Part shown: piece after piece, positions 12,401 through 22,094 of the stretch
How the letters are laid out: every line of letters starts with the position of its first letter
Numbering within the stretch: position 1 is the stretch's first letter
Assembly: GCF_002878395.1 (NCBI RefSeq)
Contig: NC_061120.1
Span: forward strand, 92,849,300-92,913,299
Length of the DNA: 64,000 nt
Direction of reading: 5' to 3'
From: Capsicum annuum
Taxonomy: Eukaryota; Streptophyta; Magnoliopsida; Solanales; Solanaceae
Made by a program: the position numbers and the translations under genes
The notes under the pieces: generated by a model
What the model saw: the letters and a program-made list of their open reading frames with translations, nothing else
Told to the model about the DNA's origin: nothing
Database searches by the model: none

Positions 12401-13379
12401 AATTAAAAAAAAACTTAACATTTTCCCTTTTTTTTTAATTAGGCAAATATTTTCCCTCACTTTCCCAATTATCTCGACCTTCCCATTTTTCCTCTCATTT
12501 CCCAAATTGGTAGGCATCCATTTCAGTTGGTAGGCAAAAAAGAGTCATTGAGGTTGCAATAACCACAGAAGCATGGGAAATCTCCACTGATTGCTCCAGT
12601 TTTTGCACAATTTCTGTAAACTAAGCTTGAATTGGCATCTTCAAATTAGGGTTATTTGAGTTTATTCATGTTTTAAACAGGTGTTTTGAGCCTGTTTTAG
12701 TGTTTATTTATATTGAAACTTGTTGCATTTTGTGGTCGAAGTAGGAATTCTTTTTTCGGAAGAAGTGCTTAAGCTAATGTTTCAAGCTGAATTTTTTTTG
12801 AGAAATCTCGGGCTTGTTATAGTTAGGGAGTGAGACGTTCTAATAGATTATGTTTCCTTTTTTCTGATATTTGCTTATAGTCTTTGGGTATTCAAGTTGA
12901 TTAAGGGAGACATGATATAATTGAATTTCTTAAAGATAAGAACCCAAACTCGGATGAACATGTTGAGGTATAGATAAAAAGGTTCATGCTTTTTGTATTT
13001 GGTTTTCTGGTTGTCCATAGCTTCACATACTGAATCCTCTAAGAGAAGTTCACGAATGTTGTAAAAATTTTCAGGGGATAGAAATATGTATAAATTACTC
13101 TCTCCTCAACTGCATTCCGCTTACAAAGTTTTGGGTGTTCTTTAATAATCCGTAGTAGATTCACATGTTTCTGTAGGTATCAATTATTCTCTTCAAGTTT
13201 TCTCAATTTACAAAGTTTGGGTGTTCTTTAATGCTCAGTAGAAATCTTGAAACAAAAATAATATGACCAATAAAGTCTCTTGGAATTGAGGTGTACTAGT
13301 TGATATCATTATTTTTGTAGAGTAATGTTGATCATTTTCAGAAAAGTAAAGAGCTATAGAACCTCGATATTACATTAGG

Positions 13380-13449
13380 ATTAGATCAAAATGGATATTG
13401 AAGGAACTCAAGGATCTTCATAAGGATCCTCCTACATCTTATAGCGCCG
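13380..13449 (+). pseudogene. captured first-exon fragment of a ubiquitin-conjugating enzyme (E2) gene
   Basis: Read from 13386, the plus strand translates to SKWILKELKDLHKDPPTS then YSAG. The N-terminus of plant UBC8/UBC10-type E2 enzymes is (MA)SKRILKELKDLQKDPPTS then CSAG, so nearly every residue matches. The expected ATG-GCN codons are ATT-AGA here, so the start codon is lost. After the SAG codons the sequence continues GTATATCC, a splice donor where this gene family has an intron. No later E2 exon (the active-site Cys region) was found inside the element. The normal enzyme transfers ubiquitin from E1 to substrates with an E3; this piece cannot. It lies within the CACTA element, so capture by the transposon is the likely origin. 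Confidence 0.8.
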
Positions 13450-13461
13450 GTATATCCTTCT

Positions 13462-13493
13462 TATTTATTTATTTTATTTATTTATTTATTTAT
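13462..13493. repeat. TTTA microsatellite
   Basis: A run of imperfect TTTA units just after the E2 exon fragment, in the presumed captured intron. Confidence 0.85.
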
Positions 13494-15200
13494 GTTCCTT
13501 TGTATTTGTGTAATGTTTTGAATTTTTTGTTAATGTGCTTTTGTTATGTGTCATTGATTTTATGGAAATATTTAGGTTAAACTTTAAATTAGTTTAAGAA
13601 ATTGATTGATTGATTTATGTGTTAAAAAGTTTAGGCTAGGTTCACCTTTGTTGATATGGGTACTGTTGTTTATACCTTGTTCCAATGCTTGATATTTAGT
13701 ATGGATCCTTCCATTTTTTTCTTTTAGTGAATGCTTATTGTGATACCATAGTTGAATTAGCTATGACTCGAGCAGAAAACTAAAGGACTTGTGGTTGAAG
13801 AAACATAACATAGAAAGGAAATTTAACGGTACTAACATTTTTGTACCCAGATTATAGGCTATGTTATTTTTATTTTGGAGAGAAATAGAAACACATGTTA
13901 CTAAGAATTTCTCCTCAATTGTAATTTGTCTCTAAGGATGCGATGTAAGTGAATAGATAAGTTATCGTGAAGTTTAAGTTTTTTACTGTTCCTTCTCAAA
14001 CAGTCAAGTCTCTCAATCACATGCCGATCTGTCATTGTAATTTTTTGATTTTTGATTGTTTGATCACACTCAATATTATGCATCTGCTTTCATATTTTAG
14101 CTCCTCTTTAGTAGCACAGGTTGTTGCATTCTGCCTTTCATTTTCTCTGTACTTATATAAACTATATGAACTACCACACTTCTTTGCCGTTTACCTTTAA
14201 TTAGAGTTGTAAGTGACCAATATGTGACGAATAGAACTTGACTAGGCTCGTGAAACTCAAAGAGTTCTCATTTAATTTTAAACTAAAAAGAAAATTTCAA
14301 GCTCAGTTTGTTGCTTGATTGTGTTATTCAATTTGAACCTGGGAAAGCTCCTTTTGACTAGTAGTGAGTGAATGGACAAACACCATCTTGACATTCTTAT
14401 TGTCTGTGTTATGAGGATAAATGTCATATTGTCCTTCCATAGTTCGTCAGTAAAAAATGACAGATTTGGATATTTTGAAAATTCTTTTGGAAATTTAGAC
14501 CTTTTTTCTTTTATGGAAATATTGTTTATTCCCTTTATAATTTTCCCCTAAAATCATTGAAATTTTAAAGAGAAGTGGTAATGTAAATCTTTTTTTAACC
14601 ATTGATACAGTTAGTTGAGCTCCTTTTCCTTGTTTGTTACAGAAAGGTACCTCTTGGAAACTTGATGAACATTCCACACCAGACTTTAAAGTTTGACGTT
14701 TGGCACTTTACTTAGTTTTTAGCTTAGACCATAGCCTATATATATGTATGGTAGTCTGTAGAAGTCTTTGCACCATTACACAAGGTCTTTTGGCTCCTTT
14801 TTATAACAACATTACAAAAGAGAATCAAAACCTTCTTTTCTTTCATTTTCAAGAAGAGAATCCCTGAGGTAACTTTTTGCTATTTCCTGTTGTGTTGAAT
14901 GTATTGATAATAAGGTGGTGTTATTTCATGTTCTTCATTATTCTGTTGTGAAATTCCTGTATGCCTAGTTGAAACTGTCCTTGTCAACTGATGTTGAATT
15001 AAGATGTAACCATTTTATTTGGACTAAAAATTAAAGAACTTACCAAATCTATCTTGTTGTTGCAGTTGTTTATATTCTGATTATTGATTTGTTAAATTAT
15101 TGTGCTGATTGTTCTAAGTCTGACTCGCTTAATGTCCTCTTTACTTATATTAAAAGTGATTTATCGATTGATTTTTAGACTTTGCATTGTTATGTAGCCA

Positions 15201-15281
15201 AGTGATGCAGCTAGTGGGCCCATTTCCCCAATGGATGCAAGGAGATCACGTGGAGATAATGATCCTAATGACATTCTTTGA
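15201..15281 (+). pseudogene. exon-like terminal segment inside the CACTA element
   Basis: A 26-codon frame ending in TGA encodes SDAASGPISPMDARRSRG followed by DNDPNDIL. It follows TTATGTAG, which could be a splice acceptor. An upstream donor-like CCTGAG/GTAACT lies near 14863, with a TATA-like stretch further upstream near 14800. This resembles the last exon of a small gene, perhaps a remnant of a transposon accessory protein or captured host sequence. I do not recognise the product. Confidence 0.3.
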
Positions 15282-15634
15282 TTTTGTTGCATTTGTCTTG
15301 GATATTCAATTAGGATGATGTAATTGTGTGGTTGGAGTGGATCTTAGAATATTGAAGTTTTTGTGTTTAAATTTGATTTTGGAGTTTGAAGATACTAGTT
15401 AATGTTGAAAATTTGGAGTTTGAAGATGTTAATGTTGAAAATTTAATTTTGAAGTTTAACGTTCAATGTATTTTTGATATGCTTGTCAATTACAATGTTT
15501 AATGCTTGTATTAATGATATATGAATTGAATAAATATTGAATTGTAGGTTATGTATAAAGGAACAATTAAATTTGAGCTAAAATTAGAATCTATAATTAG
15601 CTATTGAAAATTGATGGGCCTACTAAATTTTTTA

Positions 15635-15960
15635 AAAAAAATTACGGAGGTTTTAAACCCCCGCAACTTTTAAATAAAAATTTATTATAAAAATTATTAA
15701 ATTTAAAGTTACGGGGGTCAACTGAAAATTACGGAGGTTCTAAACCCCCGCAACTTCTAAATAAAAATTAATTATAAAAATAATTAAATTTAGAGTGGCG
15801 GGAGTTAAACCGCCTCAATTAATGATGGGGGTCCAAAAAAAAACTGCCGCAACTTGTTTGTGATGGCATGAATTGTGGGGGTTTTGAGAACCGCCAAAAT
15901 TACATTTTGTGGGGGTCTTAAACCCCCGCAAACCGTAAAATTAATCCCCACAATTTGACC
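15635..15960. repeat. right subterminal repeat array of CACTA element
   Basis: Units such as ACGGAGGTTTTAAACCCCCG and GTGGGGGTCTTAAACCCCCG occur five or more times. They are self-complementary and mirror the left arm. Confidence 0.9.
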
Positions 15961-15977
15961 CCTTTTTTGTAGTGCTT

Positions 15978-17618
15978 TGTACTCAAGGGGTGGTTTCCCC
16001 TACTATCTTTACTGTTATGTTTTTTTATACATGTTCTCCTATTTGAGTATAGGACCTTATTTGTTAAATGTCAGATACTATTTTGTGTATGTTTGTATAC
16101 CTTTATTTTTTTTGATAATGTCAAAGGGGGAAAAACACAGGACATAGAGTCAGCTTACGTTGATCTAAAGCACACGATAATGGGAGCATTTTAAAATAGA
16201 GGAAAGTGAACTACCTCTAATTCCCTTTTGATTGTCATAATAAAAAGTGGAGATTGTTAGCATTTGATTTTTAAAACGACATCTAATCAAGTTAATTTAC
16301 CAATGTTTAGGACAAAAAGAAAAACAGTATATCAGGAAAGCAAAAGTCACCAACAAAAGTAAGCAATCCAATGAAAAAATTAAAGAAATCAAATTGTATA
16401 TCGAAGAAAATCAAGTTCAGCATATCGTGAAACAAGATCTGCAAACCAGGGACAACACAGAAAAGAAATCAAATTAGAATATATTTTGAATGCACAAGAT
16501 TAGGAGAAATTGGTACTGTCTCAAGCTATTTGAAAATAACGAGATTGATAGTTCGCCTCAAAAGGAAAGTGCAGAATCAAACGTAATCTACAAGAAAATA
16601 ATGATATTGGTACTTCAACTCAAAAAGAAAGTACAAGATCAAAAGAAATACGACACACCTCTTTAGAAAGGAAAAAAACAAAAAGAAGACACATAGAAAT
16701 ATCTAATATAAATATGTATACTTAGTTAAGAATCAATACCAATTCTTGACTGAATGAAATTTAATTGGATTTTCCTAAAAGTGCAGATACACAAAATTAA
16801 TCATATCTAGAATCAAAGGCATCAATCCCGCCATCTACGACCATAGCTATATGAAGAACAACATTATAAAAAATCTTAAGATCAATAAGGAAATTGGCGT
16901 AGCTTTACTTGAGTAAGAAATAGTGTAACATATCCAAAGATTATACATGTTCTTAGTAGTTTTTCTATGGATTTAGAGTCATAAAATGAGGTTATTTGAC
17001 ACTTACGAATGTTAAAAATTATTCGGGCATGAAAAAAGGTCACTAGTTATCTCGTGCATTGGGCAGTGTGGTGCAGTATCACCTTCTCTATGTTAAGGAG
17101 TGAGGCATGCACACACTCTCAGTCATAAAAGTTTCACTTTTCTCTTTTAAAATAAGGGCAATCTCATCTTTACACCCTCATTTAACCTTATCAAACCCTA
17201 TTATAATCCTAAAATCATCCTAAATATTTGGATTGTCTCCTAAATTCGTTGTTTCTTTTCTCTTTTAAAACTCAAGAACTAAAGAAAGAGTATTTCAATT
17301 TTCAAGCTTCAAAGGTTCCAAGTTCAAGATTCGCTTCACACTTTGAGTTCAGGTATGCAGGACTTCAACGTGAATTTACTTTCATTTTTATGTCTAAATC
17401 TCTGTGATTTTCATGGATTAAGTTCATAGTTAGGGTTTATAAACCCAATTTCAAATTCCTCTTTTATTTAGCAAATTGCATGAGTTCTTGAAATCTAATT
17501 ATGATTATGGATTTTATACATTGTATTTGCTTTTAATCTTAGCAAGATTTATTTGTTGATCTTTTTATTCTTGACATGATTTTATACCTTATTCTTGAAG
17601 CTTATATTTCAAAGTATG
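15978..17618. other. decayed sequence with a copia-like LTR start
   Basis: There is no open gene. A purine-rich AAAAAGTGGAGAT immediately precedes TGTTAGCATTTGATTTT at 16255. Plant copia elements show this arrangement (polypurine tract, then LTR beginning TGTTAGCAT). The LTR right end is not clear. Sequence around 17240-17350 looks like leader sequence of another LTR. Confidence 0.4.
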
Positions 17619-18759
17619 ATTTTTGAAACACCCTAGATTTTGGTCCTTAAAATTTTTTTTGAGTTTTGAGTCTCTGTTGATCATATGACTTACCATACGA
17701 GCCATATGGTGAGGATATGGGTCGTGTGACCCAATTCATATGCTAACTAGTGTTTGGTGGCTGAGTTTCAGGTTTGGTGGTATGGGTTGCACGGTTGGTG
17801 ATGGGTTGGTTGGTTGATTCTTCACTTAATCTGGAACATGGTGATTTGACTTGGCTCTGAGTACAAGTGGCTCAGTAAGATCCGTAAGGATAGGGTACGA
17901 GTGGTATGATCTAAATTGTATATTGTTTAGTGTCCAACCTAAATATTTCTACCTAGGGTGCGAGTTAAAGGTATGGATCATATGATCATGGTACACTGGG
18001 GAAAGAGGATTCATATGGTGGACAGTATGTGATGCCCAACATCCTGTCTAGGGTATGAGTGGTGGGTAACACTCGTATAATGTGGGTACGATTCAAGGGG
18101 GTTGTCATACCTTCCTTCAGGAATTTTTATAATTTAAGTTGGGAGTATTCTGGATATTTTTCCTTTTCACCGCTTATGACCACACGACCTAAAATACTAT
18201 TGGGACATCATTTATCCTATTATTCTAATCTTAAATACGTAGAAACTCTCTCAAGCTTTTTGGTTAAGCAAAGGCTAGGGTTTTCTTTAAGGTGGTCAAT
18301 TAAAGCTCTAAAGGAGTGATTTCTCTTCATCTTCTTCGTAATCTAAAGCATGTTACTCCTCCCTCATTGTTAGTTCAAATAAAGGTATGTTTTATGGATG
18401 GTTTTCATGGCATAATTGTGATATTATTTTGGGTTTTGAATTATAAGTTGGGGGGTTTTGGTTATTAATAGTTGATTTATGTTTTTTATGTTTTTACTTG
18501 TGATTTTCATATTATAACTATGGTTTGAATATGTGGATGCATGGTAATGGTCAAATGGGTAATTGGTGTTGGTTTTTGAAGCTATATGCGCTCAACATAT
18601 TTGTTAAAATGCCTATGGGAATGCTTTTATTACCTAGTTGGACTTTCATTGAAAACTTGCATAGTATAATATGGTGTTGGAACCTAAATTGGTTAAATGG
18701 TTTTAATGGCTAAATGGAAAGGCCTTGGTGGTCATGGTTTTGATTTTTAAAAACCTTGT

Positions 18760-19129
18760 GGGGTACATGAGAATCCCCCAAGTAAATCTAATAATGGTAC
18801 CTACGGGGTACATGGGAACCCCCTAGGTGATTGGCTAAGGACATTGCTTGCAATCTATAGTCGGTATGACAATCTACTTTTTATAGACTTGATTAATAAT
18901 ATATAGAATTGGTGGTTGGTTATGTGCTAATAGTTTCAATTGGGAAATAATGGCGGATTATGATAGCTAATCCTGAAGGTGTGAGTCCAATAGACGGACA
19001 CTGGAAACTCATGTTTTTCGATATGAGGGTTGGTCATGGCGACCATATACTTGTGGGGTACACAACAATCCCCTATGTTAAACTTGTATATATGTATCAT
19101 AGAGGGTGAAGGGTACACGAAAATCTCCT
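18760..19129. repeat. four copies of a 20-bp quasi-palindrome in the solo LTR
   Basis: GGGGTACATGAGAATCCCCC (18760), GGGGTACATGGGAACCCCCT (18805), GGGGTACACAACAATCCCCT (19055) and AGGGTACACGAAAATCTCCT (19110). Each has complementary ends, so each could form a short hairpin or bind a dimeric protein. Confidence 0.85.
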
Positions 19130-19301
19130 GCCCCTATGATATCTCCGGTACGTGTGGCTACACGTACTGGGCTCGTTCAGGGGGTAACACTGGACCCATA
19201 TAGCTCGTGGGTATTTATAGGGTGGTTAAGCTACACAAATCTAGGTTAATAGTTTTAAATGCATGCTAAACCCAATTTTCTTTTTTGACATAGATTTATA
19301 T

Positions 19302-19401
19302 NNNNNNNNNNNNNNNNNNNNNNNNNNNNNNNNNNNNNNNNNNNNNNNNNNNNNNNNNNNNNNNNNNNNNNNNNNNNNNNNNNNNNNNNNNNNNNNNNNN
19401 N
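19302..19401. other. assembly gap (100 N)
   Basis: Exactly 100 N, so probably a placeholder of unknown true size. It is bordered on the right by ATATATATATATATAT, so the assembly probably broke at an AT microsatellite inside the solo LTR. Confidence 0.98.
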
Positions 19402-20131
19402 ATATATATATATATATGGATGTGAATGCATACGGTTATTTACTTGGTTTTAAATACTGGCATGATTTTATTCTTATCCTGAGTGCATGCTAGTGTTCAC
19501 CCGCTAACCCGTCTTCGAGTACTGTATCCCCACGCGATGCAGGAACTGGTGATACAACTCCTCCTACTCAGTGATCAAATTTGGGAACAACTTAGGGTTA
19601 GATTGAAGTGGTGAGATTCCATACTCTGGAAGGCTCCATTTCATGTTATGGTCTTGTCATCATACTTTGATTATTCTTAGACTTTAATTTTGGCTATGGT
19701 CGGAGGAATGTCCCGATCAAATTATGTTTTACTTTTGGATAGAGGCTTTGTGAGACTACTATGGGTTGGTATAGGCGGTGTCGGCATTAGTGTCAGCCTT
19801 GGCATTGGTATTGGTATTATGGATGATACCGGTTGACTCTATTTGATTTGTGATTGTTCTATCCTATTATGTTATGGAATGGTTATGGATTGGTTTACAT
19901 TATGGTTGTTGGTTTGGTATTGGATAGTTTGACTTGTTTGGGTTTGTCAAAGTCATGGACCTATCCTGAAGTCTTGTGTGGTACATAACTTCATCTTATT
20001 ATATGTTCGAAATCCATCCAACTTAGGGTATGTATTTGGAGATTGGGTTGGGTATCGGGGGTGGTCCTTGGTCCTTGTTGGACTTAGGATGCCCATTACG
20101 AGAAGGCCCTGGTTCGGGCCGTGTCAATTTT

Positions 20132-21060
20132 AGAGTCTTTATAGAACTACAAATTTATAAAATATTCAAACTTTACATTTAGGAAGATAAGAAATATTTG
20201 TTTACAGTATGAGCATAGTATTACACAATTACTTTTGAGTAGTATTTAGAATCGATAGTATACAAGCTCAATGAAACCATATCCTAGAACTACATTTCCA
20301 GCATAGAATTTGAGTCAAACGATTCTTTGGCCCACGGGGCCCAGTAGTGGATCTACATTAGGCAGTTCTATACTTGTGGCATGGCATAACTCACCCTCCT
20401 AACTGAAATTATACGTTGGACTTTATGAGCTCACGTGATGTATGTCAATTAAGAAAAACTCCCAGTGTCAGTTTTAATTGCATACTATTCATGATTTCAC
20501 AACCTTACAGTTTAATTATGTTATAGTTCTCAGCTTTTAGAAATGATTGGTAACTTACAGTTTGGGTTTGTTTATCCTCAAATGTTTTTCTCTATTATTA
20601 GATTTCAGTTATCTTTCATGATATTGCCTTGTTGGATGAATTAAATATATATTATGATCTTACATACTCAGTACCATTTTTGTACTGATCTCATATATCT
20701 TATGTGGGACATTTTCATTGATGTAGATATATACGATCGTTCTCAGACTTGTGGTTAGACAGTTTCATCTCATAATCTAGTAGTTGATGAGTCCTTCTTA
20801 TACAAAAACGTAGTGAGTCCTGGCCGATTTGTTGTGATACAGTTTAGATGCTTGATAGCCACTAGAGCATAGTCTATGTTAGGCCTTCAGACTTCAGTAT
20901 TTGTTCATTTACACTTCATCTATGTTTACAATTTCCGCTTCATTTTTTATGCTTATATATACTATGTCATGGATCCTCTTAGGTCTATTAGTAGCTTCAA
21001 ATTCCCTTGTCACATCTAGGTTGTAGACTCGGAGCGTGATAAAGATTGCACACTCTTTTA
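20132..21060 (+). repeat. degenerate gypsy-type LTR fragment
   Basis: Contains the LTR-like run CATACTCAGTACCATTTTTGTACTGATCTCATAT near 20664 and an ending GGTTGTAGACTCGGAGCGTGAT near 21023. The same type of sequence occurs before the ends of the LTRs at 53 kb and 60.2 kb. The solo LTR next to it may have inserted into it. Exact ends are not visible. Confidence 0.45.
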
Positions 21061-21139
21061 TCTTTATTTCAAACATTGTATTCCTTATAATTTACTAGTG
21101 TATCAAAAAGAAAACAAGGGAGTAGTAAGAGGTATACAA

Positions 21140-21320
21140 GTAGAGGCAGGGCAAACTCATGATTTAAGGATCGTGGGTATTTAAAAATTAAAAAGCTGAA
21201 GAAAATAAAAAATTACCTCAACGAGGTTCGAACCCAGGGCACCCCCTATAGTGGAGAACCTTAAGATCAACCTAAATGTCAGTGCACTCAATCAACTTTT
21301 TATTTTAGCAGGTGTTTTTA
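21140..21320 (-). repeat. possible tRNA-derived SINE remnant
   Basis: On the minus strand GGGTTCGAACCTCG resembles the RNA polymerase III B box (GGTTCGANNCC). It is preceded by GATTGAGTGCACTGACATTTA, which might hold a degenerate A box. No clear target duplication or tail was found, so this is tentative. Confidence 0.35.
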
Positions 21321-21460
21321 TATATTTTATACCTATTTTTGAATATTTTCTATGTATTATACCAATTTCACGTGGAGTTTAATAGGTGTTGGAGCACCCA
21401 AAAATCAACGTACATCTATCCCTGAGTAGAGGTTGTGACAAGAAAAAGAATTTGGGTCTG

Positions 21461-22094
21461 TCCAGATTAGGGATGACAATGGGGTAGTGTGGGTGCGGTG
21501 CGGGTTTTAGACTATGTGGGGCGATGCGGGTTTTAAACTATGTGGGTACAGTGCGGATATGACGAGAGTTTAAGTTTTTTTTTTAAATGGTGCGGGGCAG
21601 GGCGGGGCGGGGTTATATGCGGGTTTAAACTAAAAAAAAGTTAAAAATTAGTATTATTCTCATAAATCTACCTAAAATTATATATATTCTTCACTTAAAA
21701 TTTTATGATGCTTAAAATAATATGAATAACACTACAAATAAATAATTTTATAACTTTTTTAATTTCTTTATTCATCTTAATGAAAATTTGATATTTGATC
21801 ATAACTTATACACATAATACTTTTCTGATAATTCTGTAGTAAAAAGTGATATAATAGAAATTGGTTATTACTATTTCCTAATATTGAAGATATTATTGTT
21901 TTCAGTGGAGTTACAAATTTTTTAAAAAAGAAAAAAGGAAAAATGGGGGGCGGTGCGGGTATGCGCAGGTATGAGTATTCGGCGAATTTATGCGAATTTA
22001 AAGATGAAAAGATGCAGTGCGGAGCGATTTTAAAATTTGTGGGTTTAGAAAAAATCTGCACCGCATCGCACCATTGCTATCCATAGTCTGGATT
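21461..22094. mobile_element. hAT-like MITE with GC-rich subterminal repeats
   Basis: The element at 21469-22086 is flanked by 8-bp near-identical duplications, TCCAGATT (21461-21468) and TCTGGATT (22087-22094). The ends are complementary: AGGGATGACAATGG on the left and CCATTGCTATCCATAG on the right. Both arms are full of GTGCGGGT/GGGGCGG units, in contrast to the AT-rich middle. There is no transposase. The 8-bp duplications favour the hAT superfamily. Confidence 0.8.

Larger units (their letters stand above)
12164..15974. mobile_element. non-autonomous CACTA (En/Spm-type) DNA transposon
   Basis: The right end reads, on the minus strand, CACTACAAAAAAGGGGTCAA, a classic CACTA terminus. The left end reads TACTATAAAAAACGAG, the same terminus with the first base(s) changed. 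The flanks are CTT at 12161-12163 and CTT at 15975-15977, the 3-bp target duplication expected for this superfamily. Subterminal regions (12183-12400 and 15635-15960) hold many copies of GGGGGTTTTAAACCCCC-like repeats in both orientations, which in this superfamily serve as transposase binding sites. No transposase frame is present in the 3.8 kb, so the element would depend on another copy. Confidence 0.93.
17619..20131. repeat. solo LTR with 5-bp target site duplications
   Basis: The LTR runs from TGAAACACCCTAG (17624) to GGGCCGTGTCA (20126) and is flanked on both sides by ATTTT (17619-17623 and 20127-20131). Both ends begin TG and end CA, and there is no internal element. This is the signature of recombination between two LTRs of a gypsy-type element. 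The true length is uncertain because it contains the 100-N gap. The ORFs inside are not supported as genes. Confidence 0.93.

Noticed and set aside
12183..15960. CRISPR-like array from repeated GGGGGTTTTAAACCCCC units
   Set aside because: Units are irregularly spaced, occur in both orientations and sit in CACTA arms of a plant genome; they are subterminal transposon repeats.
18059..19493. ORFs at 18059-18319, 18525-18713 and across the N gap
   Set aside because: They are inside the solo LTR, and one of them includes unknown bases.
21222..21236. GAGGTTCGAACCCAG as a tRNA T-arm
   Set aside because: No acceptor, D-arm or anticodon structure can be drawn around it on either strand; at best a SINE remnant.
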